The notes: a model not told the origin generated them from the letters alone. 64,000 nt of DNA from Viridibacterium sp035456105 (GCA_035456105.1 DATIDV010000017.1:558001-622000); one strand, 5' to 3'; positions 34,796 to 43,263 are shown, numbered from the stretch's first letter. Numbers and translations: made by a program.

Positions 34796-35220
34796 GATCT
34801 TTTTTTGGAGGTCGTGAACGGACTCTTACGACGACCATGATCTGCACACACATCGAGGCCGTTCGTCCGGAGAGGTCTCCCCGAGACATCTTGTAAGCAG
34901 CGGAGAGAGATCCGCTGCGACCTCATTGCCCTCGGCGGCCGGATTGGCCTGCTGCGGGCATTGGCACCCCTCATCAGAGTATTTCAGCGCGCCAGGGCCC
35001 GGCGCTTCTCTTGAAGTCCTTACACCCTGTCGTGGATCCCCTACGTGCCGATGCGGGAGTCGACGATATTCACGCTTCCCCGAGCGTGTGAGGATGCTAT
35101 CCAACAGATGTCGCCTTTCCGGATTGCATCTGTGGCGATGCCCCGGGTAATCCCACCTGGCATTTTCCGAGAAATTTTTCGAATCGTGAATTCGCAAAGC
35201 TGATCTTCAGTGGAACCCAG
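34796..35220. other. 425-bp gap between palindromic repeat 2 and the chemosensory operon
   Basis: No gene recognised. It holds the second 121-bp upstream element (35005-35125) and must contain the promoter of the cheY-like gene that starts the chemosensory operon. Confidence 0.5.
35005..35125 (+). promoter_or_regulatory. 121-bp upstream element, copy B
   Basis: Gap-free partner of 32719-32839; the conserved core begins CTGTCGTGGATCCCCTAC at 35027. It ends 95 bases before the cheY-like start. GCCGATGC in the core resembles the -10 of flagellar sigma-28 promoters, but no matching -35 is present. Confidence 0.5.
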
Positions 35221-35586
35221 ATGAAGAAAATTCTCCTGGTCGATGATTCGGCCACCATCCTGTTGAGCATTTCCAACATCCTCGCCAAGGCGGGGTATGA
35301 GGTCGAGAAGGCCGGCAACGCGGCCGAAGCCCTGAAGACCTTCGACGCCGGCACGAAGTTCGACCTCCTGATCACGGATCTGAACATGCCCGGCATGAAC
35401 GGCATCGAACTGATCGGCGAGGTGCGCAAGCTGCCCGCCTACAGATTCATGCCCATCCTGTTCCTCACCACCGAGTCGCAGCAGGCGAAGCGCGCCGAGG
35501 CGAAGGCGGCAGGCGCGTCCGGTTGGCTGGTCAAGCCGACAACGGCCGACGAGCTGCTGAACACCATCAAGCTGGTGGTGCGCTGA
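35221..35586 (+). CDS. Single-domain CheY-like response regulator
   Basis: 121 residues, a bare receiver domain: acidic pocket VDDS at 7-10, phospho-Asp 53 in LLITDLNMPGMNG, conserved Thr in FLTTES and Lys in WLVKPTT. First gene of the chemosensory operon, so CheA of this operon is its likely kinase. Its output could be a flagellar or pilus motor or another partner; nothing in the sequence decides this. The next gene starts 2 bases after its stop. Confidence 0.93.
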   Translation: MKKILLVDDSATILLSISNILAKAGYEVEKAGNAAEALKTFDAGTKFDLLITDLNMPGMNGIELIGEVRKLPAYRFMPILFLTTESQQAKRAEAKAAGASGWLVKPTTADELLNTIKLVVR

Positions 35587-35588
35587 TC

Positions 35589-36866
35589 ATGGATTACAAA
35601 CCGCTCAATCCGTTCCGGCCTCCCGTGCTTGTGTACGTGGTCTCCTTCGCGGCTGCTCTCACCATCTACGTGCTGCATGGCTGGTTCCACCAGACCCTGC
35701 TCCCCTGGCTGGGGGTCTCCGCGGCCGTGGCCGACGCGGCGGGTGGCGTAGTGATCATTCTCGCCATGCACTTCTCCAGCCGGCTGGTCTTGAACACCCC
35801 GCTGCGTGAGCTCGCCATGGGCGAACCGGTCGAAAACGGTCCCGGCCCGCAGGCGCAAGATCAGGCGGCTGCAGCGGCTTACGTGGCCGGCGAGCTGCGT
35901 CATTTCCGGACCTTCAGTGAAACCGTTCGCGGGCAATTGACGCTCACGATTGGCGACACGGAAAAGGCGGCGTATCAGATCGTCGAACGCCTCAATGCCA
36001 TCGACGGAACCATCTCGCAGCTGGACCGCTTTGTTGCCGAATCCCACGACGAATCGGCGAAAAACCTGGCGACCACGTCGGCGCGCGTCAACGTGAATAC
36101 GCGGCTGATCGAGACCATCGAACAGTACGTGACAGACCGTATCGCAGAGGGCAATCGTGACCGCGAGCGCGTGAATGAAGTGGTGCGCGCCGCCAAGTCG
36201 CTGGAATCGCTGGTGCAACTGATCCGCGAGATTGCCAAGCAAACGAATTTGCTGGCACTTAACGCGGCCATCGAAGCGGCGCGCGCAGGCGACATGGGAC
36301 GAGGTTTTGCCGTGGTGGCGGACGAAGTGCGCAAGCTCTCGAACGAGACCGGCGATGCGGTCAACCGCATCAACCAGGGCATCGTCGATATGGCCAATTC
36401 GATCCAGTCGCAGTTCAAGGACAAACTCTCCCAGACCAGCCTGGAAAAAGAACGCGAAGTCCTCGACGGTTTCGCCAGTCAGCTGCACGAGCTGGGCGGC
36501 GACTACGCGGCGCTCGCCGCGCGTCAGGGTGAGGTGATGCAGACCATCTCCGCCAACAGCCAGGACCTGAGCCGCATGTTCATGGATGCCATCGCGGGCG
36601 TTCAGTTCCAGGATGTGACGCGTCAGCAGATCGAAACCGTCAGCGGCGCCGTGAGCCGGCTCGACACCTTCGTGGAACGCCTTGCGGAGCGGCTGGAGCG
36701 TCCGGATGACGCTGTCCTGGCCAGCGAATCGATGACGCAGCACCTGGAACAGATCTTCGACAGCTACGTCATGGACTCCCAGCGTCAGTCACACCAGGCC
36801 GCAGGTGCGAGCACGGGTCCGGCCCGAGCCTCTTCAACCGATGGTCCCAAAGTGGAGCTCTTCTGA
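35589..36866 (+). CDS. Short membrane-anchored chemoreceptor with CheZ-like motif
   Basis: 425 residues. Two N-terminal membrane segments (about 12-32 and 43-66) leave almost no periplasmic loop. The signalling hairpin tip is IAKQTNLLALNAAIEAARAG with GRGFAVVADEVRKLS. The C-terminal coiled coil carries QFQDVTRQQIETV: D342 and Q346 match the spacing of the catalytic Asp and Gln of the CheY phosphatase CheZ. No HAMP domain is evident. It lies 2 bases after cheY and overlaps the STAS gene by one base (TGATG). Receptor function is well supported; phosphatase activity is inference. Confidence 0.85.
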   Translation: MDYKPLNPFRPPVLVYVVSFAAALTIYVLHGWFHQTLLPWLGVSAAVADAAGGVVIILAMHFSSRLVLNTPLRELAMGEPVENGPGPQAQDQAAAAAYVAGELRHFRTFSETVRGQLTLTIGDTEKAAYQIVERLNAIDGTISQLDRFVAESHDESAKNLATTSARVNVNTRLIETIEQYVTDRIAEGNRDRERVNEVVRAAKSLESLVQLIREIAKQTNLLALNAAIEAARAGDMGRGFAVVADEVRKLSNETGDAVNRINQGIVDMANSIQSQFKDKLSQTSLEKEREVLDGFASQLHELGGDYAALAARQGEVMQTISANSQDLSRMFMDAIAGVQFQDVTRQQIETVSGAVSRLDTFVERLAERLERPDDAVLASESMTQHLEQIFDSYVMDSQRQSHQAAGASTGPARASSTDGPKVELF

Positions 36867-37171
36867 TGTCAGTTCGCGATTCACATTCGATTGACCGCAA
36901 CCTCACGATCTATGAGGCGCATGAACTCAAGGCAGAGTTGCTGGGCGTGCTCGGCACTGTCGACGAACTCGATCTCGACTTGTCCGATGTCGCCGAGATC
37001 GATACCGCTGGCATACAGGTCCTCCTCGTTGCCAAGCAGGAGGCCGCGCGTCACGGCAAGTGCATGCGCATCGTGGCGCACAGCGCGGCGGTGAGCGAAG
37101 TCATCGACTTCTACAACCTGGCGGCGCACTTCGGTGACCCGCTGGTGATCCCGGCCGACAAGGCCGTCTGA
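36866..37171 (+). CDS. STAS-domain protein
   Basis: 101 residues, a single STAS domain of the anti-sigma-factor-antagonist fold, with DLDLSDVAEIDTAGIQVLL at its centre. The Ser phosphorylated in SpoIIAA/RsbV proteins is Ala here (DTAG in place of DSSG), so control by an anti-sigma kinase is unlikely. STAS proteins of this type occur in several chemosensory operons between receptor and cheA genes, with unknown role. It overlaps the receptor stop by one base and lies 23 bases before cheA. Confidence 0.9.
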   Translation: MSVRDSHSIDRNLTIYEAHELKAELLGVLGTVDELDLDLSDVAEIDTAGIQVLLVAKQEAARHGKCMRIVAHSAAVSEVIDFYNLAAHFGDPLVIPADKAV

Positions 37172-37194
37172 ACCCGGAAGCGAGCGGAGGCACC

Positions 37195-39420
37195 GTGGAA
37201 GAAATCCTTCAGATATTCGTGCATGAAGCACGTGACCAGCTCGGCGAACTTGAAGCGGGCCTGATGCGGCTCGAGCAGGGTGAGCACGATCCAGAACTCA
37301 TCAACGCCATTTTTCGCGCTGCGCATACCGTCAAGGGCGGTGCCGGTGTCGTGGAATTGAAGGCAGTCGAGGGCTTCACCCACTCGCTGGAAAACGTGCT
37401 CGATCTCGTGCGCAACAACGAGCTCGCGCTGTCCAGTGCGCTCATTGCCGTGCTGCTGGCCTGCAGTGATCACCTCTTGCGCATGCTCGACAAGGTCGAA
37501 GCCGGGCAGCTGAGTGTTGAGGAACTGGCCAGCGACCAGGACAAGGTTCTGCTCGATCAGCTTGCCGCCTGCCTCGGCGCTGCCGGCGCGCTGGTGACGA
37601 CGGACGTGGCTGATTCCGAGTCATTCACGGACGAGCCGCAAGTGATCGGCGTTGGTCTCGTGGCCAACGATGCCTGGCACGTCTCGGTGCGCTTCGGGCG
37701 CGACGTGTTGCGCAAAGGCATGGAGCCCCTGAGCTTCCTGCGCTACCTCGGGTCGCTGGGCGAAATCGTGCAGCTCGTGACGGTGCTTGATGCCATGCCG
37801 CTTGCCGAGGAGATGGATCCGGAAAGCTGCTATCTGGGTTTCGAGATCAATCTGCGCTGCGATGCCGACAAAGCCAGCATCGAACGCGTCTTCGACTTCG
37901 TGCGCGACGACTGCGAGCTGGCGATCATTCCCCCGCACAGCCTGGTCGAGCAGTACATCGCGCTCATCGAGTCCCTGCCCGAAGAGAACATGAAGCTGGG
38001 CGAGATCCTCGTAAAGTGCGGCGCACTCACGCATCAGGAGCTCGAAGCGGGATTGCTCCGGCAACAGACTGTCGTCGCGGATGACGTGGAGCAGGTCGCC
38101 GTCGCGGAGCCCCCCCGGCCTTTGGGTGAAATCCTGGTGCAGCGCCAGGCCGTGAAGCCCGAGGTGGTGGAAGCCGCAGTCAAGAAACAGAAACAGGTAA
38201 GCGAGAAGAAGGCCGCCGAGGCGCGCCTGATCCGCGTGCAGGCCGACAAGCTGGACCAGCTCATCGACCTGGTTGGTGAACTCGTCATTGCCGGCGCCAG
38301 CACGAACCTGATGGCCCTCAGGAGCGGCCAGATGCAGCTGGTGGAGGCGACGTCCATCCTCAACCGCCTGGTGGAGGACATCCGCGGCGCAGCCTTGCAA
38401 CTGCGCATGGTGCAGATCGGCGAGACCTTCAACCGCTATCACCGCGTGGTGCGTGAGATCGGCAAGGAACTGGGCAAGGACGTCGAGCTGGTCATCGAAG
38501 GCGGTGAAACGGAACTGGACAAGTCGGTCGTCGAAAAGATCGGCGATCCGCTCATGCACCTCGTGCGCAACGCCATGGACCACGGCATCGAGAAGACCTC
38601 GGTGCGTCTGGACGCTGGCAAGGAAGAGCGGGGGCATGTCGTGCTCAATGCCTACCATGACTCCGGCAGCATCGTCATCGAAGTGTCAGACGATGGCAGC
38701 GGCATAGATGCCGAACGGGTACGGGCAAAGGCGCTGGAGCGCGGGCTCATCAACGCGGGCCAGACCCTGTCGGAACAGGAAATCATCAATCTTCTGTTCG
38801 AGCCGGGCTTCTCGACCGCCGAGACCGTATCAAGCATCTCCGGCCGCGGGGTCGGCATGGACGTGGTGCGCAAAAGCATCCAGGCCCTGCGCGGCACCGT
38901 CGACGTGCGCACCGAGCTGGGCGTGGGGACCTGCTTCACGGTTCGCCTGCCCCTGACCCTCGCCATCATCGACGGCTTCCTCGTCGGCGTGAATCAGGCC
39001 TTCTACGTCATCCCGCTGGCGAGTGTGGTCGAGTGCCTCGAACTGCAGGAAATCAGCGACGGCTGCAATTACCTCAACCTGCGCGGCGAGGTCCTGCCCT
39101 TCGTGCGCCTGAGACAGCTGTTCCAGGTGCCGGGCCCGCGTCCGCGCCGCGAGAGCGTGGTGGTCGTGCGCTACGCGGGGCGTCGTATCGGCATCGTCGT
39201 GGATGAGTTGCGCGGCGAATTCCAGACCGTCATCAAGCCACTGGCCAGTCTGTTCAGCAATGTACGCGGCATCGGTGGCTCGACGATTCTCGGCAGTGGC
39301 GAAGTGGCACTGATCGTTGACGTGCAGATGCTGATTGAAATGTGCGTGGGTGACGATGAGAAATCAGAAGCCGCCAACGCCCAACTACACCGCCTGGCCA
39401 TGGCGGATTCGACTGCGTGA
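37195..39420 (+). CDS. cheA: Chemotaxis histidine kinase CheA with MshEN-like repeats
   Basis: 741 residues. P1 HPT domain with phospho-His 44 (RAAHTVKGGAGVVE), a receiver-docking-like region at about 140-260, then two copies of an LGEILV-type motif at 268-291 and 310-333, the P3 dimerisation helices (VQADKLDQLIDLVGELVI), the P4 ATPase domain (HLVRNAMDHGIE; GRGVGMDVVRKSIQAL), and P5 (the CheW-like C-terminus). It phosphorylates CheY and CheB of the operon under receptor control. Start GTG at 37195 with a GGAGG site. The two repeats resemble the c-di-GMP-binding MshEN motif; see findings. Confidence 0.95.
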   Translation: MEEILQIFVHEARDQLGELEAGLMRLEQGEHDPELINAIFRAAHTVKGGAGVVELKAVEGFTHSLENVLDLVRNNELALSSALIAVLLACSDHLLRMLDKVEAGQLSVEELASDQDKVLLDQLAACLGAAGALVTTDVADSESFTDEPQVIGVGLVANDAWHVSVRFGRDVLRKGMEPLSFLRYLGSLGEIVQLVTVLDAMPLAEEMDPESCYLGFEINLRCDADKASIERVFDFVRDDCELAIIPPHSLVEQYIALIESLPEENMKLGEILVKCGALTHQELEAGLLRQQTVVADDVEQVAVAEPPRPLGEILVQRQAVKPEVVEAAVKKQKQVSEKKAAEARLIRVQADKLDQLIDLVGELVIAGASTNLMALRSGQMQLVEATSILNRLVEDIRGAALQLRMVQIGETFNRYHRVVREIGKELGKDVELVIEGGETELDKSVVEKIGDPLMHLVRNAMDHGIEKTSVRLDAGKEERGHVVLNAYHDSGSIVIEVSDDGSGIDAERVRAKALERGLINAGQTLSEQEIINLLFEPGFSTAETVSSISGRGVGMDVVRKSIQALRGTVDVRTELGVGTCFTVRLPLTLAIIDGFLVGVNQAFYVIPLASVVECLELQEISDGCNYLNLRGEVLPFVRLRQLFQVPGPRPRRESVVVVRYAGRRIGIVVDELRGEFQTVIKPLASLFSNVRGIGGSTILGSGEVALIVDVQMLIEMCVGDDEKSEAANAQLHRLAMADSTA

Positions 39421-39442
39421 TACAGGAGGACAACAAAGAGAC

Positions 39443-39550
39443 ATGTTCACGAACCTGAAGACTGACGCCAGGCCAAACCGACGGTGGGGCACTGGCTGGA
39501 GTATCCGAGTGCTTTCGGGCGCTTTGTTAGACAACGTTAAAACTTATTAG
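39443..39550 (+). CDS. 35-codon leader ORF between cheA and the receptor gene
   Basis: Starts ATG at 39443 behind an AGGAGG at 39424-39429 (long spacing of 13 bases) and ends TAG at 39548, just before the receptor's own AGGA. The first residues, MFTNLK, match the usual start of many betaproteobacterial chemoreceptors (MFxNLKIGTRL), after which the match is lost. It may be a translated leader that couples cheA to the receptor, or the remnant of a receptor N-terminus replaced by recombination. Low coding support. Confidence 0.4.
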   Translation: MFTNLKTDARPNRRWGTGWSIRVLSGALLDNVKTY

Positions 39551-39560
39551 GATGTATGAC

Positions 39561-41171
39561 ATGACCATTTCCAGAAAAATGCTGCTGCTCGTGCTGTCAG
39601 CCCTGCTGGGTGTCTGTTTGATGGGCGGGATCGGTTACGTGCAGATGGAACGCGTCTTTGTGAACGCGAACGTTGGCAACACCAACACCGTGCCCAGCCT
39701 GCAGGTGCTCAATGACCTGCGCAAAACCTTCGTGACGATACGCGTGAGCATGTATCGCATCACCATCGACGAAGGACACGGTGGCGCGCAGGCCGATGCA
39801 GCGATCACCAAGGCCAAGGCGGATATTGAGGAAATTCTCAAGAAGTACGAGGCCTGTTGCGCCTTCGACGCGACAGACAAGGGCATGACGAGCAAGGACC
39901 GGGACGCGCTCAACGCCTACTACGCCGGCATTGAGCCCGTGCGCGAACTGGTGCGCCAAGGCAAGCGGGCCGAAGCCCGGGACGCGGTGCTGAAACCTGA
40001 ACTCATCGGCGCATCGGTCAAGGCGAACGAGGCCATCGAAGAGCATATTGCCTACAACGTGAAGGTCGGTGACGAGTCTGCCGAGATGGCCAAGGCGGCG
40101 GAGCACTCAGCGGTCCTCATGTTGGTCCTTGTGGCGCTCGCCACGCTTGGCGTGGTCGGCGGTATCGGCTTCGTCGTTACCCGCAGCACGGTGGGCTCCA
40201 TCCAGGTCGCAATGGGCGTTGCCGACAAGCTGGCTGCAGGGGACCTGACGGTACACATCGAGGCGAAGTCCAACGACGAGACCGGCCAGCTGCTCAGATC
40301 CATGGCGCAGATGACGGAAAAGCTCTCGCAGGTGATCGGCGATGTGCGCGGCACGGCGAACGCCCTGGCCGGCGCGGCGGGTGAAGTGTCGGCCACGGCG
40401 CAATCGCTGTCGCAGTCCTCGTCCGAGCAAGCTGCGTCGGTGGAAGAGACCACCGCGTCGATGGAGCAGATGACCGCTTCGATTGCCCAGAACACCGAGA
40501 ACGCCCAGGTCACCGACGAGATGGCCGGCAAGGCCGCACGCGAAGCCGTCGAGAGCGGTGCCGCAGTGAAGGAGACGGTCGCGGCCATGCAGCAGATTGC
40601 CGACAAGATCAGCATCGTCGATGACATCGCGTATCAGACCAACCTGCTGGCGCTCAATGCGGCCATTGAAGCCGCGCGTGCCGGCGAGCACGGCAAGGGC
40701 TTCGCCGTGGTGGCCGCCGAGGTGCGCAAGCTGGCCGAACGCAGCCAGATCGCCGCGCAGGAAATCGGCGGACTGGCGGGCTCGAGCGTGAAGCAGGCCG
40801 AGCAGGCCGGCACGCTGCTCGAAGCGATGGTGCCGAATATCCGCAAGACCTCTGACCTCGTGCAGGAAATTGCCGCGGCCTCTTCCGAACAGAGTGGCGG
40901 CGTGGGCCAGATCAACGGCGCCATGGGCCAGCTCAACCAGGCAACCCAGCAGAACGCCTCCGCCTCCGAAGAACTGGCGGCGACGGCTGAAGAAATGGGC
41001 AGTCAGGCCGAGCAACTGCAGCAACTCATGCGTTTCTTCAAGGTTGACGCCGCTGGCGAGGCCGATCCGTCGAGCTTGCGCGCTGCCAGATCTGCCGCCG
41101 GACCGGCCAAGACCAAGACGGTCAGCCGAAGCGGTGGTGCGGCGCTGAGCGCAGCGTTCGAGCGCTTCTGA
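39561..41171 (+). CDS. Methyl-accepting chemotaxis protein
   Basis: 536 residues of standard topology: membrane segment at about 6-26, four-helix periplasmic sensor (about 30-170), second membrane segment (MLVLVALATLGVVGGIGFVV), HAMP domain (about 200-255), and signalling domain with hairpin tip DIAYQTNLLALNAAIEAARAG. No C-terminal NWETF-type CheR tether; it ends SAAFERF. ATG at 39561 has AGGA at 8-base spacing; an ATG three codons upstream is the alternative. It works with CheA and CheW. The ligand is unknown. A possible terminator follows. Confidence 0.94.
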   Translation: MTISRKMLLLVLSALLGVCLMGGIGYVQMERVFVNANVGNTNTVPSLQVLNDLRKTFVTIRVSMYRITIDEGHGGAQADAAITKAKADIEEILKKYEACCAFDATDKGMTSKDRDALNAYYAGIEPVRELVRQGKRAEARDAVLKPELIGASVKANEAIEEHIAYNVKVGDESAEMAKAAEHSAVLMLVLVALATLGVVGGIGFVVTRSTVGSIQVAMGVADKLAAGDLTVHIEAKSNDETGQLLRSMAQMTEKLSQVIGDVRGTANALAGAAGEVSATAQSLSQSSSEQAASVEETTASMEQMTASIAQNTENAQVTDEMAGKAAREAVESGAAVKETVAAMQQIADKISIVDDIAYQTNLLALNAAIEAARAGEHGKGFAVVAAEVRKLAERSQIAAQEIGGLAGSSVKQAEQAGTLLEAMVPNIRKTSDLVQEIAAASSEQSGGVGQINGAMGQLNQATQQNASASEELAATAEEMGSQAEQLQQLMRFFKVDAAGEADPSSLRAARSAAGPAKTKTVSRSGGAALSAAFERF

Positions 41172-41184
41172 AGCACACATGCGT

Positions 41185-41269
41185 GGCGCGGCCATGGCCG
41201 CGCCTGCAGCTAACTAGCGATTACAGCGGAAAGGCCGGCCGATAGGCCGGCCGGGTTCCCGGCATTTTT
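41185..41269 (+). terminator. Palindrome pair and terminator-like hairpin between receptor and cheW
   Basis: Three hairpins in 85 bases: a perfect 20-base palindrome at 41185-41204 (half GGCGCGGCCA), GGCCGGCC repeated around GATA at 41233-41252, and GCCGGG/CCCGGC at 41250-41263 followed by ATTTTTG. The last looks like an intrinsic terminator and may lower expression of the distal cheW-cheR-cheD-cheB genes. Confidence 0.5.
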
Positions 41270-41283
41270 GACAGGAAGCGGCG

Positions 41284-41874
41284 ATGGGACAGCAAGTAGC
41301 AAGAAAAGCGGCGTCCGCCCCGGCGGCTCAGACGCTTGCGGAGGTCAGGCAGTACCTGACCTTCACCCTCGGGAGCGAGATGTTCGCCCTGGGGATCCTC
41401 AGCGTTAAGGAAATCATCGAGTACGGGCAACTGACCGAGATTCCGATGACGCCGAACTTCATTCGCGGGGTCATCAACCTGCGCGGTGCGGTGGTGCCCG
41501 TCATCGATCTGGCGGCACGCTTCGGCGGGCAGGCGAGCGAAGTCGGGCGTCGCTCCTGCGTCATCATCATCGAGATTGCCGGTGCTGAAACGACGCAGGA
41601 CATTGGCGTGCTCGTCGATTCGGTGAGTGCCGTGCTGGATATTTCGGATACGGACATCGAGCCGCCCCCGACCTTCGGTGCGGGCGTGCGGACGGACTTC
41701 ATTGAAGGCATGGGCAAGATCGCCGGCAAGTTCGTCATCGTTCTCGACGTGCACCGTGTGCTGTCGGTGGAAGAGATGACTGCGCTGGCCGGCATGGGCC
41801 GAAGTCTGAGCCAAGCTCAGGGCCAGAACCGGGTCGAAGCTCCTGAAGGCGCGTTCAGCGCACTCACCGCGTGA
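41284..41874 (+). CDS. cheW: Chemotaxis scaffold protein CheW
   Basis: 196 residues. CheW SH3-like fold: YLTFTLGSEMFALGILSVKEI, IPMTPNFIRGVINLRGAVVPVIDL, with the conserved Arg and Asn-Leu-Arg-Gly motif at the receptor/CheA interface. It links receptors to CheA. It has an extra C-terminal tail of about 20 residues. AGGAAG precedes ATG at 41284. The first gene after the terminator-like hairpin, 7 bases before cheR. Confidence 0.95.
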   Translation: MGQQVARKAASAPAAQTLAEVRQYLTFTLGSEMFALGILSVKEIIEYGQLTEIPMTPNFIRGVINLRGAVVPVIDLAARFGGQASEVGRRSCVIIIEIAGAETTQDIGVLVDSVSAVLDISDTDIEPPPTFGAGVRTDFIEGMGKIAGKFVIVLDVHRVLSVEEMTALAGMGRSLSQAQGQNRVEAPEGAFSALTA

Positions 41875-41881
41875 GGCAGGC

Positions 41882-42733
41882 ATGAGTGCTATCAACTCAG
41901 AGCTGTCGCGTAGCGGGACGGGAGTCGGAAATCTGGTCCCGAGCGATGCCGAGTTCGCCCAGTTCCAGCGACTGATCCACAAGATCGCCGGCATCAGCAT
42001 GAGCGATACGAAGAAGGTCCTGCTCTCCGGGCGCTTGACCAAGCGTGTGCGCCATCACGGCTTGTCGAGTTTCTCGGAGTACTTCCGGCTGATATCGGGA
42101 CCGAATGCGGGTGACGAGTTGCAGACGATGGTGGATCTTCTGACCACCAACGAAACCTACTTCTTCCGTGAGGGCAAGCACTTCGACTTCCTGCGCGGTC
42201 TGCTGCGCCAGGAGCGTGGTGGCAAACGGCAGTTCGATGTCTGGAGCGCAGCCTGCTCCTCCGGCGAAGAGGTCTACACGCTGGCCATGGTGCTGGCGGA
42301 CGAGATGGGCGTCGACGGCCCATGGAGCATCATGGGCTCGGACATCAGCACACAGGTGCTGAGCCAGGCAGCCTCGGGGCACTATCCGATGGAACGTACC
42401 CGCGGTATGCCGATGGAGTACCTGAAGAAATACTGCCTGAAGGGCGTGCGCGAAAACGAGGGCACCTTCCTCATCGACCAGCGTCTGCGCGAGCACACCC
42501 GCTTCCAGCAGGTCAACCTGAACGAGCCCTTGCCGAATGTGGGCAGCTTCGACGTCATCTTCCTGCGCAACGTGATGATCTATTTCGATCAGGACACCAA
42601 GCGCAAGGTCGTGGCGCAGCTGGCGCAACGATTGAAGCCGGGTGGCCACTTCATTGTGGGCCATTCGGAAAGCCTCAACGGCATCAACGGTCCGTTGCGT
42701 CAGATCCAGCCGACGATCTACAGGCTGCCATGA
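41882..42733 (+). CDS. cheR: Chemotaxis protein methyltransferase CheR
   Basis: 283 residues. N-terminal helical domain (FQRLIHKIAGISMSDTKKVLLSGRLTKRV) and SAM-dependent methyltransferase domain with SAACSSGEEVYTLAM and IFLRNVMIYFD. It methylates glutamates in the receptor coiled coils as part of adaptation. It starts ATG at 41882 and overlaps cheD by 4 bases. Confidence 0.96.
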   Translation: MSAINSELSRSGTGVGNLVPSDAEFAQFQRLIHKIAGISMSDTKKVLLSGRLTKRVRHHGLSSFSEYFRLISGPNAGDELQTMVDLLTTNETYFFREGKHFDFLRGLLRQERGGKRQFDVWSAACSSGEEVYTLAMVLADEMGVDGPWSIMGSDISTQVLSQAASGHYPMERTRGMPMEYLKKYCLKGVRENEGTFLIDQRLREHTRFQQVNLNEPLPNVGSFDVIFLRNVMIYFDQDTKRKVVAQLAQRLKPGGHFIVGHSESLNGINGPLRQIQPTIYRLP

Positions 42734-43263
42734 GCGACATCGCCGCAGCGACCTTGCTGGCCGACGACGACATCTATCTGAATCCGGGCGATCTGTGGTT
42801 CGGTGGTGGTCATATGCGCCTGCGCACCGTGCTGGGCTCCTGCGTTTCGGTCACGCTCTGGCACCCGCGTCGGCATGTCGGCGGCATGTGTCATTTCATG
42901 CTGCCCGTGCGGGGCGGTCCGAGAAATGCCGAGCCGCTGAGTGGCAAGTATGCCGACGAAGCCTTCAGGCTTTTCGACGCGAAGATCGCAATTGCCCGGA
43001 CGCAACCCAGCGAGTACCGGGCAAAGGTTTTCGGCGGCGGCAATATGTTTCCGAAGAACTGCTGCGGCGCCCAGGCGAACGTCGGCCTGCGTAATGTGGA
43101 GAAGGCGTTCGAGTTGCTCGCCGCGCGCGACATCGATGTGGTCGTCGAGCATGTGGGTGGCGCAGGTCACCGCAAGGTCATGTTCGACGTGTGGAGCGGC
43201 GACGCGTGGCTGAACTTCCAGGATATCGGTGATGACGAAAGAGGCGCCCGATGGGGGGCCTGA
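42730..43263 (+). CDS. cheD: Chemoreceptor glutamine deamidase CheD
   Basis: 177 residues. Catalytic Cys in TVLGSCVSVTLW and His in GGMCHFMLP; also VFGGGNMF near the C-terminal part, which is family typical. CheD deamidates receptor Gln to Glu, creating methylation sites, and in some species helps the phosphatase CheC. No cheC is in the window. ATG at 42730 overlaps cheR (ATGA); its end overlaps cheB by 13 bases. Confidence 0.95.
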   Translation: MSDIAAATLLADDDIYLNPGDLWFGGGHMRLRTVLGSCVSVTLWHPRRHVGGMCHFMLPVRGGPRNAEPLSGKYADEAFRLFDAKIAIARTQPSEYRAKVFGGGNMFPKNCCGAQANVGLRNVEKAFELLAARDIDVVVEHVGGAGHRKVMFDVWSGDAWLNFQDIGDDERGARWGA

